Source: Desulfamplus sp. (lineage in GTDB: Bacteria > Desulfobacterota > Desulfobacteria > Desulfobacterales > Desulfobacteraceae). Taken from it: a stretch of DNA of 6,983 nt. A program made the position numbers and the translations under genes. A model generated the notes under the pieces. The model did no database searches. It was not told the origin of the DNA and worked only from the letters and a program-made list of their open reading frames with translations. Shown here piece by piece: positions 1-6,364 of this stretch; position 1 is the first letter of the stretch; every line of letters starts with the position of its first letter. The DNA lies in NCBI GenBank assembly GCA_015231395.1, contig JADGBP010000116.1, forward strand, positions 1-6,983. The letters are read 5' to 3'.

Positions 1-535
1 GGATAAAAATCTCGGTATTGATAGGTGTAAAGGAGGTCGCAACATACATCAGCCTTGAATATGAAAGAACAAACACAACAAAATATACTGAAACTGGCTT
101 GCCATCTATCATTACATTACGCAGTTCTCCGGGATCAACCTGACACTGAACACCGGGTACCATATCAATCACAGGTTCATAATACCGCACCTGTTTTACA
201 GGGTTTTCTGACTTCAACCTTCCCACGTACCTGCGAAAACTTCTGTCTGACATTTCAAACTCAGGGAACTTTTCTTTCATTTTTCGTTTAATCTTTACGG
301 CTGTCAGCTTGGGAAACTTTTGTAGCAGATGCAGTATCCACTCCTTGTATTTATCAAGCTTCTTGTCCCTCTCCTTGTTTTTCAAATAGTTGCAAATAGA
401 CTCTTCGTCCATTCTCAGATATTTTTTTACGGTATTTTTCGAAATACCCAGTTCATCTCTAATCTGTCTCATTGAAAGACCATTGCCATTGTCATGCAGC
501 ATCTTTATTTTATGGATCATGTCCCACCTTTTCAT
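1..535 (-). CDS. istA: IS21-family transposase IstA, N-terminal part (runs off window)
   Basis: The DDE-type transposase of an IS21 element, which joins the IS ends to target DNA together with the AAA+ helper IstB. The first 178 codons are visible and uninterrupted on the minus strand. They start at ATG 535-533, preceded by the purine-rich GAGGGGGAGAAGAG as ribosome binding site and by an in-frame TGA five codons upstream, so this start is firm. A helix-turn-helix lies at about residues 20-40 (LSMRQIRDELGISKNTVKKY), followed by a basic linker. The integrase core opens with CQVDPGEL, whose Asp134 fits the first catalytic Asp of the DDE triad, then YFVVFVLSYSRLMYVATS. The other catalytic residues are outside the window. 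What is visible carries no frameshift or stop, so the element may still be active. Confidence 0.9.
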   Translation of the reverse strand, partial: MKRWDMIHKIKMLHDNGNGLSMRQIRDELGISKNTVKKYLRMDEESICNYLKNKERDKKLDKYKEWILHLLQKFPKLTAVKIKRKMKEKFPEFEMSDRSFRRYVGRLKSENPVKQVRYYEPVIDMVPGVQCQVDPGELRNVMIDGKPVSVYFVVFVLSYSRLMYVATSFTPINTEIFI

Positions 536-635
536 CTCTTCTCCCCCTCATCATAGAATAGTCAAAAGAGGAGTCTAAATCAAAACCAAGCTCTTTGTCT
601 AAATTTAGTTTTTCTTCAGAAATTTATGATTTTAG

Positions 636-700
636 TGGGTCAAAATTATTGACCGAATGTGGGTCATTATAGATGGCCATTAACACTTCAGTCAATAACA
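636..700 (-). repeat. IS21 terminal repeat region
   Basis: On the minus strand the octamer TGACCCAC occurs at 667-660 and at 643-636. Related TTATTGAC occurs at the outer end (698-691). An opposite-facing GGTCAATAA (654-646) forms an inverted pair with TTGACC (644-639). Multiple short repeats at each end are characteristic of IS21 elements, where they serve as transposase binding sites. The repeats are directly visible; the binding role is inferred from the family. Confidence 0.55.
666..695 (-). promoter_or_regulatory. istA promoter inside the IS21 end
   Basis: On the minus strand TTGACT (695-690) is followed after 18 bp by a perfect TATAAT (671-666). It points into istA and lies about 130 bp before its start codon. 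Both boxes lie within the repeated terminal sequence, so transposase binding at the end could overlap promoter use; that part is inference. Confidence 0.6.
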
Positions 701-787
701 TACATTGAATCCACCCCTGAAATTATGCTTATTCTGGTTGTATGTCCTGCGTCTTTAAAATTTGTTTGGAAAAATGAAATTGAAAAA
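701..787 (+). pseudogene. SNF2-family helicase, 5' exon fragment (motif Ia)
   Basis: Twenty-nine codons in one open frame end in LVVCPASLKFVWKNEIEK, which matches the motif Ia stretch of SNF2/SMARCAL1-type helicases (typically VVCPASLK..W..EI.KW). The fragment starts directly at the IS21 end and stops directly at the group II intron. The next codon after splicing is TGG at 3352, giving the expected EIEKW. Motif I (Walker A) normally lies 10-20 residues upstream and is absent, so the gene was cut by the IS21 element just after its nucleotide-binding loop. The N-terminal half should lie on the far side of the IS. As it stands this piece has no start codon or promoter of its own and is a remnant. 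Confidence 0.85.
782..787 (+). other. IBS1, intron-binding site in the 5' exon
   Basis: GAAAAA, the last six bases of the 5' exon, is fully complementary to TTTTTC at 1079-1084. In group II introns the IBS1-EBS1 pairing selects the 5' splice site and the homing target. A possible IBS2 is GAAAT (776-780), complementary to ATTTC at 1055-1059; this second pairing is short and less certain. Confidence 0.6.
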
Positions 788-1078
788 GTGCGCCGTTTAG
801 GCAACAGATAGAAGCATGGTTTTAAATCATCAGGATTACGGAAATATCCTGTACGTACCCAACTTATCCCTGATCAGCGATGATCTTTGTCTTGAAAGAG
901 AGGGGGGAGTGCAGCATGTTGGGAAAAGACATCAAAGAAGGTAGTTACAACCAACGATGATGTCAGCGTAAGTTGTGCATGGTCAAAGCTATACTGCTTG
1001 AATCCCAGTCCTCATAGCCGTAATTCGGGCAGTGGTGAAAGTAACTGAAACACCATTTCGAATTTGTATGCAGGTACA

Positions 1079-1084
1079 TTTTTC
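1079..1084 (+). ncRNA. EBS1 loop of intron domain I
   Basis: TTTTTC lies in the terminal loop of a stem made of ATGCAGG (about 1068-1074) and CCTGTAT (about 1087-1093). This is the expected place for EBS1 in subdomain Id3, and it pairs with all six bases of the exon end GAAAAA. The loop position and full complementarity together make the assignment likely despite the low sequence complexity. Confidence 0.6.
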
Positions 1085-1406
1085 TGCCTGTATATTCCGT
1101 CCATTTGATATGCCTTCGACGAGAAGGATTAAAGGGATGAACGGGAGACCTAACCACAATGAAACTTTGATCTGTTGTAAATACGGGATCGCCTAAGCTG
1201 GTTACGAGCACATAGCTCGAACCTGTATGGTGACGGAGTCTTCATATTACTCAAGGTAGACCTGTAATGGGTTCTGCAGACCTTGTTCAAGTACAAGGTA
1301 CGGATATGAGCTATAAGTCAGTGGTGACACTGGTGAAAAGTTTATCATCCGGGGGAAGGAAGACAGTTTATGCAAAGTAGTCAACAACTTAAGGGAGGAT
1401 GTGCTG

Positions 1407-3263
1407 ATGCTGTCCGATACTACTATTAAGAGGTTGAAAACTCTTGGAGAACTATCAAGGAAAGGTAAACGTATTAATGGTCTATTCCGTCTCATGGAAA
1501 ATCCAAGTTTCTGGGAACTTGCATATGCTAACATTTACTCCAATAAAGGAGCAATGACTAAAGGCATAGGTAATGTAACCCTTGACGGATTTTCAGACGA
1601 AAGAGCAGTGAATATTATCAATCTGCTAAAAGACGGTCGTTATAAATTCAAACCATCAAAACGCGTATATATTCCTAAAGCCAATGGAAAATTGCGACCA
1701 CTGGGAATTCCTTCTGGTGATGACAAGCTGGTACAGGAAGTTACAAGATCTATTCTGGAAGAAATCTATGAACCAGTATTTTCTGAAAGCTCACATGGAT
1801 TTCGCCCTAAAAGGTCTTGTCATACTGCTTTGCGGTATCTCCAAAAGTACTGGACTGGAGTTAAGTGGATCATTGATATGGATATCAAAGGTTTCTTCGA
1901 CAATATTGATCATGACATAATGATTAAATTGCTGGAGAAAAGAATTGATGATAAGCGTTTCATCAAACTCATCAGGGCTATGCTCAAAGCTGGCTATATC
2001 GATGACTGGAAATATCATGCAACATATAGCGGTACACCTCAAGGCGGTATCATCTCTCCAATTCTGGCTAATATTTACCTTCATGAACTTGATGTATTCA
2101 TGAATGATTTAATCCAGGAATTCAATAAAGGCAAGAGAAGAGACCGCAATAAAGAGTATCTCCGCTATCAATATCTGGTTCGCAAACAACGGAAAGCAAT
2201 TACCAGAGCACAACAGGATGGAAATATTGAAAATATTGAAGAGTTAGAAGCCCAACTCCGTGAATACTGCGAAATACGTCAAAAGATTCCTTCATCAGAT
2301 TTTCATGACAGTGGATACAAAAGACTAACATATATCCGATATGCCGATGATTATTTAATCGGTGTAATAGGAACAAAGGAAGATTGCAGGCAGATTATAG
2401 AAACTGTACGTAACTTCGTTCAGGATCAATTATGTCTTCAAGTCTCAGAAGAAAAGTTAGGTCTCAAACACTCTACTGAAGAAACTCGTTTCCTCGGATA
2501 TGATATTACAACTTATCCGTCTGGAAAAGCAGTCAAAATGAAAATCAACGGAACTTATATTACCAGACGAATGGGAGCTGGTCAAATTCAGCTTAAAGTT
2601 CCTATGGATACAATGATGCAATTTTGCAAGAAAAACGATTATGGTAACTATTCTTCATTTGAAGCAAAAGCCCGTCCAAGGTTGTTCAATCTTATGGATA
2701 CTCAAATCCTTACTATCTATAACGCTGAAATAAGAGGGTTTGCTTACTATTACGTTCTTGCTCAAGGGGCTATAAGAGCCATGAATAAACTATATTCAGT
2801 TTGTTTCAAAAGCCTGACAAGAACCTTAGCTCAAAAGCATCGCTGCAGCAAAAGAGAAATAAGGAAACGTCTAAAGATTCAACCTGGTGAGTACGCAATT
2901 AGTGAATGGTATAATGGGAAATATCGTACAACCCGAGTGTTTAGATTGAAAGACCTTAATGAATACCGTCATACAGCTTTACACAGGCTTGATATAGTTC
3001 CAAATACAGACAAATATCGAGCTACATACTCAGATATCCTCAATAGAATGAGGGCACAAAGATGTGAATTGTGTGGACGTAAAGGCGGATACTTTGAGGC
3101 TCATCATGCGGGAAGTATGAATAACATCGCAGATGGTGAAGAATCATGGAAGAAATTGATGCTAAAACGAAACCGGAAAACTTTGGTTTTGTGTGTCTAT
3201 TGTCATCAACAACTTCATGACGGAACCTTACCTGAAATAAATTCTACAAGTAAGTATGAATAG
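1407..3263 (+). CDS. ltrA: Group II intron reverse transcriptase/maturase with HNH endonuclease
   Basis: The intron-encoded protein helps the intron fold and splice, nicks the DNA target and reverse-transcribes the inserted RNA (retrohoming). The RT domain shows GKLRPLGIP, HGFRPKRSCHTAL, DIKGFFDNIDHD (about residue 157 onward), SGTPQGGIISPILANIYL (about 210) and catalytic YADD (312-315), then FLGYD. A charged helical insert (about 240-300) precedes YADD. The maturase (X)/thumb region follows with NLMDTQILTIYNAEIRGFAYYY. The C terminus is an HNH zinc-binding nuclease: CELCG (553-557), HH (566-567), CVYCHQQLH (596-604). All key residues are present and there is no frameshift. The start is placed at ATG 1407, not GTG 1401, because the strong Shine-Dalgarno GGGAGGA (1393-1399) is 7 nt from the ATG but only 1 nt from the GTG. 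The stop overlaps the lead-in to domain V. Length 618 aa is at the long end of the family, as expected with HNH. Confidence 0.95.
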   Translation: MLSDTTIKRLKTLGELSRKGKRINGLFRLMENPSFWELAYANIYSNKGAMTKGIGNVTLDGFSDERAVNIINLLKDGRYKFKPSKRVYIPKANGKLRPLGIPSGDDKLVQEVTRSILEEIYEPVFSESSHGFRPKRSCHTALRYLQKYWTGVKWIIDMDIKGFFDNIDHDIMIKLLEKRIDDKRFIKLIRAMLKAGYIDDWKYHATYSGTPQGGIISPILANIYLHELDVFMNDLIQEFNKGKRRDRNKEYLRYQYLVRKQRKAITRAQQDGNIENIEELEAQLREYCEIRQKIPSSDFHDSGYKRLTYIRYADDYLIGVIGTKEDCRQIIETVRNFVQDQLCLQVSEEKLGLKHSTEETRFLGYDITTYPSGKAVKMKINGTYITRRMGAGQIQLKVPMDTMMQFCKKNDYGNYSSFEAKARPRLFNLMDTQILTIYNAEIRGFAYYYVLAQGAIRAMNKLYSVCFKSLTRTLAQKHRCSKREIRKRLKIQPGEYAISEWYNGKYRTTRVFRLKDLNEYRHTALHRLDIVPNTDKYRATYSDILNRMRAQRCELCGRKGGYFEAHHAGSMNNIADGEESWKKLMLKRNRKTLVLCVYCHQQLHDGTLPEINSTSKYE

Positions 3264-3264
3264 A

Positions 3265-3298
3265 GAGCCGTATGCGGTGAAAGTCGCAAGTACGGTTC
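3265..3298 (+). ncRNA. Group II intron domain V
   Basis: A 34-nt hairpin, the catalytic heart of the ribozyme. The arms GAGCCGTA and TACGGTTC pair with one wobble, the catalytic AGC triad is at 3266-3268, the GAAA tetraloop is at 3279-3282, and the 3' strand carries the usual small bulge. It begins two bases after the stop codon of the intron protein. Confidence 0.95.
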
Positions 3299-3300
3299 GG

Positions 3301-3351
3301 AGGGGGGTGGTGGTTTAGTCTGCTTTGCAGAAGAACTACTGCCTACCCTAC
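3301..3351 (+). ncRNA. Group II intron domain VI, branch-point A and 3' splice site
   Basis: After a two-base linker the sequence folds into one long stem: 3301-3308 with 3341-3349, 3309-3315 with 3334-3340, and TCTGC/GCAGA around a TTT loop (3319-3331). The single unpaired base in the lower 3' strand is A3345, the predicted lariat branch point. It is 7th from the intron end, the normal group II distance. The intron ends in AC at 3350-3351. Confidence 0.88.
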
Positions 3352-4488
3352 TGGTCACATAGTACTTATGAGATTATTTCCGGAAAACAGCCGTATTATA
3401 TTCATGCGAAATCATCAGAGTCCAAAAAACATTATGTGATAATCAATTACGATATTCTGAAAGAATGGTCGTCCTTTTTATCATTAATTCCGTTTGATTG
3501 TATGGTAATAGATGAATGCCATTACATTGCCAATTTCAAATCTCAAAGAACAAAGGAGACTGTAACATTATCCAAATCCATCGACAGATTTGTGGCATTA
3601 TCAGGCACACCTTTCAAGAATCGTCCGGTGGAGTTTTTTATGGTTCTTAATATTATTAACCCAACAATGTTCCCGACTTTCATGGATTATGGAATACGAT
3701 ATTGTGATGGTCAAAAAAACAAATATGGTTGGGATTTCACAGGGTCATCCAATATGGATGAACTGCATGAAAAACTCAAAGACATCATGATCCGCAGAGT
3801 TAAGGGGGATGTTTTAAAGGAATTGCCGCCGAAAATGAGGAATGTGGTGCCGATACAGATCTCAAATCAAAAAGAATATAGCCAGGCGTCAAATGATTTT
3901 AGAACATGGCTGCTGAAAGTCACAAAAAGCAGGGCGAGGCTGGACAAAGCTTTAAAAGCGGAGGCTCTTGTCAAGATCGAACATTTAAAGCAATTGGTTC
4001 TTAAAGGGAAAAAGAAGCAGATTATCCAATGGGTAAGAGATTTTCTTTCTGTTGAGGATAAGCTTGTTCTGTTCGGCATACATAAATCCGCATTGGATTT
4101 TTTGGAAAAAGAATTTTCTGATATTTGTGTGAAAGTCGATGGCTCTGTCAAGGATTATGAAAGGGAAAAAGCAGTAAGCGATTTTCAGAATAATAAAGAC
4201 ATTAAGCTTTTCCTTGGAAACATCAAAGCTGCCGGAGTTGGCTTGACTTTAACAACTGCAAGCTCTACTGCTTTTATTGAATTGCCTTGGACTCCGGCTG
4301 ATTTGGAGCAGGCTGAGGACAGAGTTCACAGGATAGGGCAAGCTAAACATGTTAATTCTTATTATCTGATTGATGAGAGTACTATTGAAGGGGATCTACG
4401 GGATTTAATATGGGATAAAAAGGATATAAAAGACGCAATTCTTGATGGGCTTGACATACTCCCAAGACTAAATCGCCAGGAGTTTTAA
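3352..4488 (+). pseudogene. SNF2-family helicase, 3' exon (motif II to C terminus)
   Basis: The ATP-dependent DNA translocase core of an SNF2/SMARCAL1-like protein, with 378 codons left. Visible in order: the DECH box (motif II, 3511-3522), ALSGTPFKNRPVEFF (motif III, around 3595-3640), an IMIRRVKGDV segment closing lobe 1, then helicase C with LVLFGIHK, VDGSVKDYERE, AAGVGLTLTTAS (motif V) and EQAEDRVHRIGQ (motif VI, 4306-4341). The coding sequence is intact from the splice junction to TAA 4488. The frame is also open back into intron domain VI (a TTG at 3325), but that is an artefact: no ribosome site precedes it and splicing removes it. The intron alone could be spliced out. The upstream IS21 insertion separates this part from motif I, so a working ATPase is not expected. 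Its pathway (repair, phage or plasmid replication, defence) cannot be told from here. Confidence 0.88.
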
Positions 4489-4556
4489 AGTAAGTGCTCA
4501 ATTAAGGACAAGCAGGAGCGAGCGTACAGAAATATACGATTTTGAAAAAAATAAAA

Positions 4557-4588
4557 ACTCCCCAACTTTTGCCTGAAAGTTAAGGAGT
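4557..4588 (-). terminator. Hairpin terminator, best on the minus strand
   Basis: ACTCC-CC-AACTTT / AAAGTT-AA-GGAGT forms an 11-bp stem with one symmetric 2x2 internal loop and a six-base loop (4570-4575). On the minus strand the hairpin is followed by a T-rich run (TTTTTATTTTTTTC, complement of about 4545-4557), the classical intrinsic terminator layout. On the plus strand only GATTT follows, so termination of helicase transcription is possible but weaker. Confidence 0.55.
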
Positions 4589-4768
4589 GATTTGAGCTAT
4601 TATTGACGTTTTATTTATAGTTTGTTCTGGGCTAAAATAACTATTGATGGGTTCCGTACCTCAACTTGGATTGTTTAGTAATAAGATGAATTTGGCATAA
4701 GAGTCTTAAGTTAAATAAACGGTATGCATTGGCATAGTAATTTGACCTTATTTACCTTGCTTGAGATA

Positions 4769-4797
4769 CTTTATGTAATGTAATATACTTCTATAAT
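4769..4797 (+). promoter_or_regulatory. Candidate promoter for the PAS regulator
   Basis: A perfect -10 box TATAAT (4792-4797) lies about 120 bp upstream of the regulator start, but its -35 region (CTTTAT/TTTATG, 4769-4775) is poor. An alternative is TTGACC (4742-4747) with GATACT 17 bp downstream (4765-4770). In DNA this AT-rich such matches arise easily, so neither is firm. Confidence 0.3.
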
Positions 4798-4833
4798 ATT
4801 TTTATTGATATTTTTTAACTATTGTGTCATTTA

Positions 4834-4856
4834 TTTTAAATGAATTATATTTAAAA
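4834..4856. repeat. AT-rich inverted repeat upstream of the regulator
   Basis: TTTTAAAT and ATTTAAAA form perfect 8-bp arms around the 7-bp spacer GAATTAT, about 65 bp before the regulator start. It could be an operator-like dyad or chance in AT-rich sequence. There are no G/C pairs and no T-run that would suggest a terminator. Confidence 0.3.
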
Positions 4857-4908
4857 ATATTCCAAATAAGACAGTTTTATTGAGTATATTCAGAAGTCTA
4901 AAATAGAT

Positions 4909-4914
4909 GGAGGT
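4909..4914 (+). promoter_or_regulatory. Ribosome binding site fixing a TTG start
   Basis: GGAGGT is a near-perfect Shine-Dalgarno sequence. It ends 5 nt before TTG 4920-4922 and no nearby ATG or GTG is in frame, so it decides the unusual TTG initiation codon of the PAS regulator. Confidence 0.75.
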
Positions 4915-4919
4915 GCATA

Positions 4920-6248
4920 TTGGAAAGCAAGGATAGTTCAGAACAAACCTCAAAACTATACCGCCAAGCCGAAAACATCTTCAAAAAACAAATACCAGAA
5001 CATCTATACAACATTAATCTTTCCCCTGAAGAAATCAGGCAGATGATTCACGAACTACAGGTACACCAGACTGAACTTGAGATGCAGAACGATGAACTTC
5101 GCCAGATACAGACAAATCTGGATGAAGCACGCTCACGTTATTTTGATTTGTATGATTTGGCACCGGTCGGCTATCTTACGTTGAGTCAAAAGGGGCTGAT
5201 TACAGAGGCGAATCTCACTGCAGCCACCATGCTGGGCACATCCAGGTCTAAATTAGTCGGGCAACCTCTGACTGGCTATATTTTTGAGGAGTACCAGGAT
5301 ATTTACTACCTGAACCGTAAACAGTGTCTTGAGACGGGGCAGCTAAAGGCATGTGATCTGAAATTACTTTACAAGGATGGATCTCCTTTCTGGGTGCATC
5401 TGACTACAAGTATTGTTCGGTACAAAGATGATTCATTTGTTTTACGTGTTGTAATAACCGGCATTGGCGAACTGAAGGCAGTGGAGGAGGCACTGAGGTG
5501 CAGCGAGGAGCGATTCCGGCTTCTTTACGATAAAACTCCTTTAGGTTATCAGTCACTGGACTTGAATGGTCATTTTATTGAAGTCAATCAAACATGGCTC
5601 GACACTCTTGGATATCTAAGGGAAGATGTAATAGGAAAATCTTTTGCTGACTTTCTCCATCCTGACTGGAGGAATCATTTTAAGGAGAATTTTCCGCGGT
5701 TCAAATCTATTGGTGAAGTTATGGGCGTTGAATTTGAAATGGTCAAAAAAGACAGATCTTATCTTCTGGTCTCTTTTGACGGTAAAATAGGCATGGATAA
5801 AGACGGTAATTTTCAACAGACATACTGCGTTTTTAAAGACATCACAGAACGAAGGAGGGCTGAAAATGCGGAAAAAAGCATCCAGATAGCTAAAACCGCC
5901 CTTGCTAAAGTGAAGGCGTTGAAAAATCAACTGAAAGCAGAAAGAGATTATCTGCAGGAAGAGATCAGGCTGGAACATAACCATCAGGACATTATCGGTC
6001 AGAGCAATGCTATCAAATCCGTGCTTCATAAAGTTGAACAGATTGCCGGAAGCCATACCGCTGTGCTGGTTCTTGGGGAGACAGGAACAGGTAAGGAGCT
6101 TGTGGCACGGGCTATTCACAGCCTGAGTCAACGTAAAAACCGTGCTCTGGTAAAAGTGAACTGTGCGGCACTCCCCTCAACTCGGCCTTCCGATAGCAAC
6201 TCAGAAAAAATGCACGTTAACATTGTTGTGGAAACAATAGTATCTTAA
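4920..6248 (+). pseudogene. Truncated sigma54-type PAS-PAS-AAA+ transcriptional regulator
   Basis: Resembles an NtrC-class enhancer-binding protein with sensory PAS domains instead of a receiver. Residues 1-65 are helical/coiled coil (LSPEEIRQMIHELQVHQTEL). PAS 1 spans about 66-190 (RYFDLYDLAPVGYLTLS) and PAS 2 about 195-315 (RFRLLYDKTPLGYQSL to VFKDITERR). A second coiled coil runs about 315-350. The AAA+ domain opens at DIIGQSNAI and has Walker A GETGTGKE (386-393), then VKVNCAALPST up to residue 421. There it should continue into the ESELFGHE and GAFTGA sigma54-contact segments. Instead a Tn3-like terminal repeat begins at 6184, and 21 foreign residues (from RPSDSN) lead to a stop. Walker B, sensor II and the C-terminal HTH are missing, so it cannot activate sigma54 promoters. 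The product could at most keep ligand or partner binding. No dedicated kinase or receptor partner is visible. Confidence 0.9.
6184..6221 (+). repeat. Tn3-family-like terminal inverted repeat
   Basis: The 38 bases from GGCCTTCCGATAGC to GCACGTTAAC have the length and inner end (CACG.TAA) of Tn3-family inverted repeats. From memory they also share the CCG..AGCA..TC.GAAAAAA pattern with Tn4430-type ends. The outer bases are GGCC rather than the usual GGGG. The preceding ACTC (6180-6183) fits the host Thr codon and the first base of the Leu codon normally found here, which supports the boundary. The partner repeat is outside the window. Confidence 0.65.
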
Positions 6249-6271
6249 TATAAAAAAATATAATACATTGT
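6222..6271. repeat. Dyad repeats between the transposon end and the resolvase gene
   Basis: CATTGTT occurs at 6221-6227 and 6266-6272, with the inverted copy AACAAT at 6233-6238. The first and inverted copies form a hairpin, ATTGTT-GTGGA-AACAAT (6222-6238). An imperfect palindrome, ACAATaGTAT (6234-6243) against ATACATTGT (6263-6271), spans an A/T-only centre. It could be a recombinase-binding dyad or a terminator for the minus-strand resolvase gene. The repeats are visible; the role is not. Confidence 0.4.
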
Positions 6272-6364
6272 TCGCTACAGAAATAGTTTAAAGTACGGAA
6301 GTAATTCCTGTAAAATTAAGCGGTTCAAAAAGAGGGAAGATTATTTCATTAATTCTCTTATTGC

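Larger units (their letters stand above)
1..700 (-). mobile_element. IS21-family insertion sequence, left end (partial)
   Basis: This is the promoter-proximal end of an IS21-type element. It holds the start of istA and an untranslated terminal region of about 165 bp with repeated TGACCCAC motifs. The outer boundary is placed at 700, where the minus strand reads inward TGTTATTGAC, because helicase-like coding sequence begins immediately at 701. The boundary could be off by a few bases (a second TGT lies at 702-704). The rest of istA, istB and the right end lie beyond position 1. The element is antisense to the helicase gene it interrupts. No target duplication can be seen because only one end is present. 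Confidence 0.8.
788..3351 (+). mobile_element. Complete group II intron with intron-encoded protein
   Basis: A self-splicing ribozyme and retroelement of 2564 bp. It begins with GTGCGCC, the group II 5' consensus GUGYG, and ends in ...CCCTAC (AY rule) after typical domains V and VI. Both ends are independently fixed by the restored helicase reading frame. Positions 788-1406 are the non-coding domains I-III and the start of IV. Visible stems there include CAGGAT/ATCCTG (831-836/846-851), ATGCAGG/CCTGTAT around the EBS1 loop, CGAGC/GCTCG (1205-1209/1215-1219) and CCTTGT/ACAAGG (1281-1286/1293-1298). Domain IV carries the reverse transcriptase gene. The intron lies in the sense direction of its host gene, as needed for splicing. 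Nothing suggests decay in either the RNA core or the protein. Confidence 0.93.
4489..4919. other. AT-rich intergenic region
   Basis: A stretch of 431 bp between the helicase end and the regulator start. I find no convincing gene. It holds a hairpin terminator near its left end, a direct repeat TTGGCATA (4692-4699 and 4729-4736), candidate promoter boxes around 4769-4797 and an AT-rich inverted repeat at 4834-4856. From about 4740 onward it becomes strongly AT-rich, as is common in promoter regions. Confidence 0.6.

Noticed and set aside
55..291. Plus-strand 78-aa ORF
   Set aside because: It lies opposite the continuous istA frame and resembles no protein; it is a shadow.
390..578. Plus-strand 62-aa ORF
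   Set aside because: Antisense to the istA N terminus and start region; no supporting ribosome site.
963..1534. Minus-strand ORFs of 82 and 95 aa
   Set aside because: They cover structured intron RNA and the start of the intron protein gene; their openness is incidental.
3063..3218. Separate HNH homing endonuclease gene
   Set aside because: The HNH motif is fused in frame to the C terminus of the reverse transcriptase, as in many group II intron proteins.
4692..4736. TTGGCATA direct repeat as an iteron or operator pair
   Set aside because: Only two copies, 37 bp apart, in AT-rich DNA; not enough to claim a site.
4721..4750. Sigma54-type promoter TTGGCATAGTAATTTGAC
   Set aside because: It has a -24-like TGGCA, but the -12 element lacks the essential GC at the right spacing.
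5616..6131. Minus-strand 171-aa ORF
   Set aside because: Antisense to the PAS/AAA+ regulator, whose plus-strand frame has clear domains.
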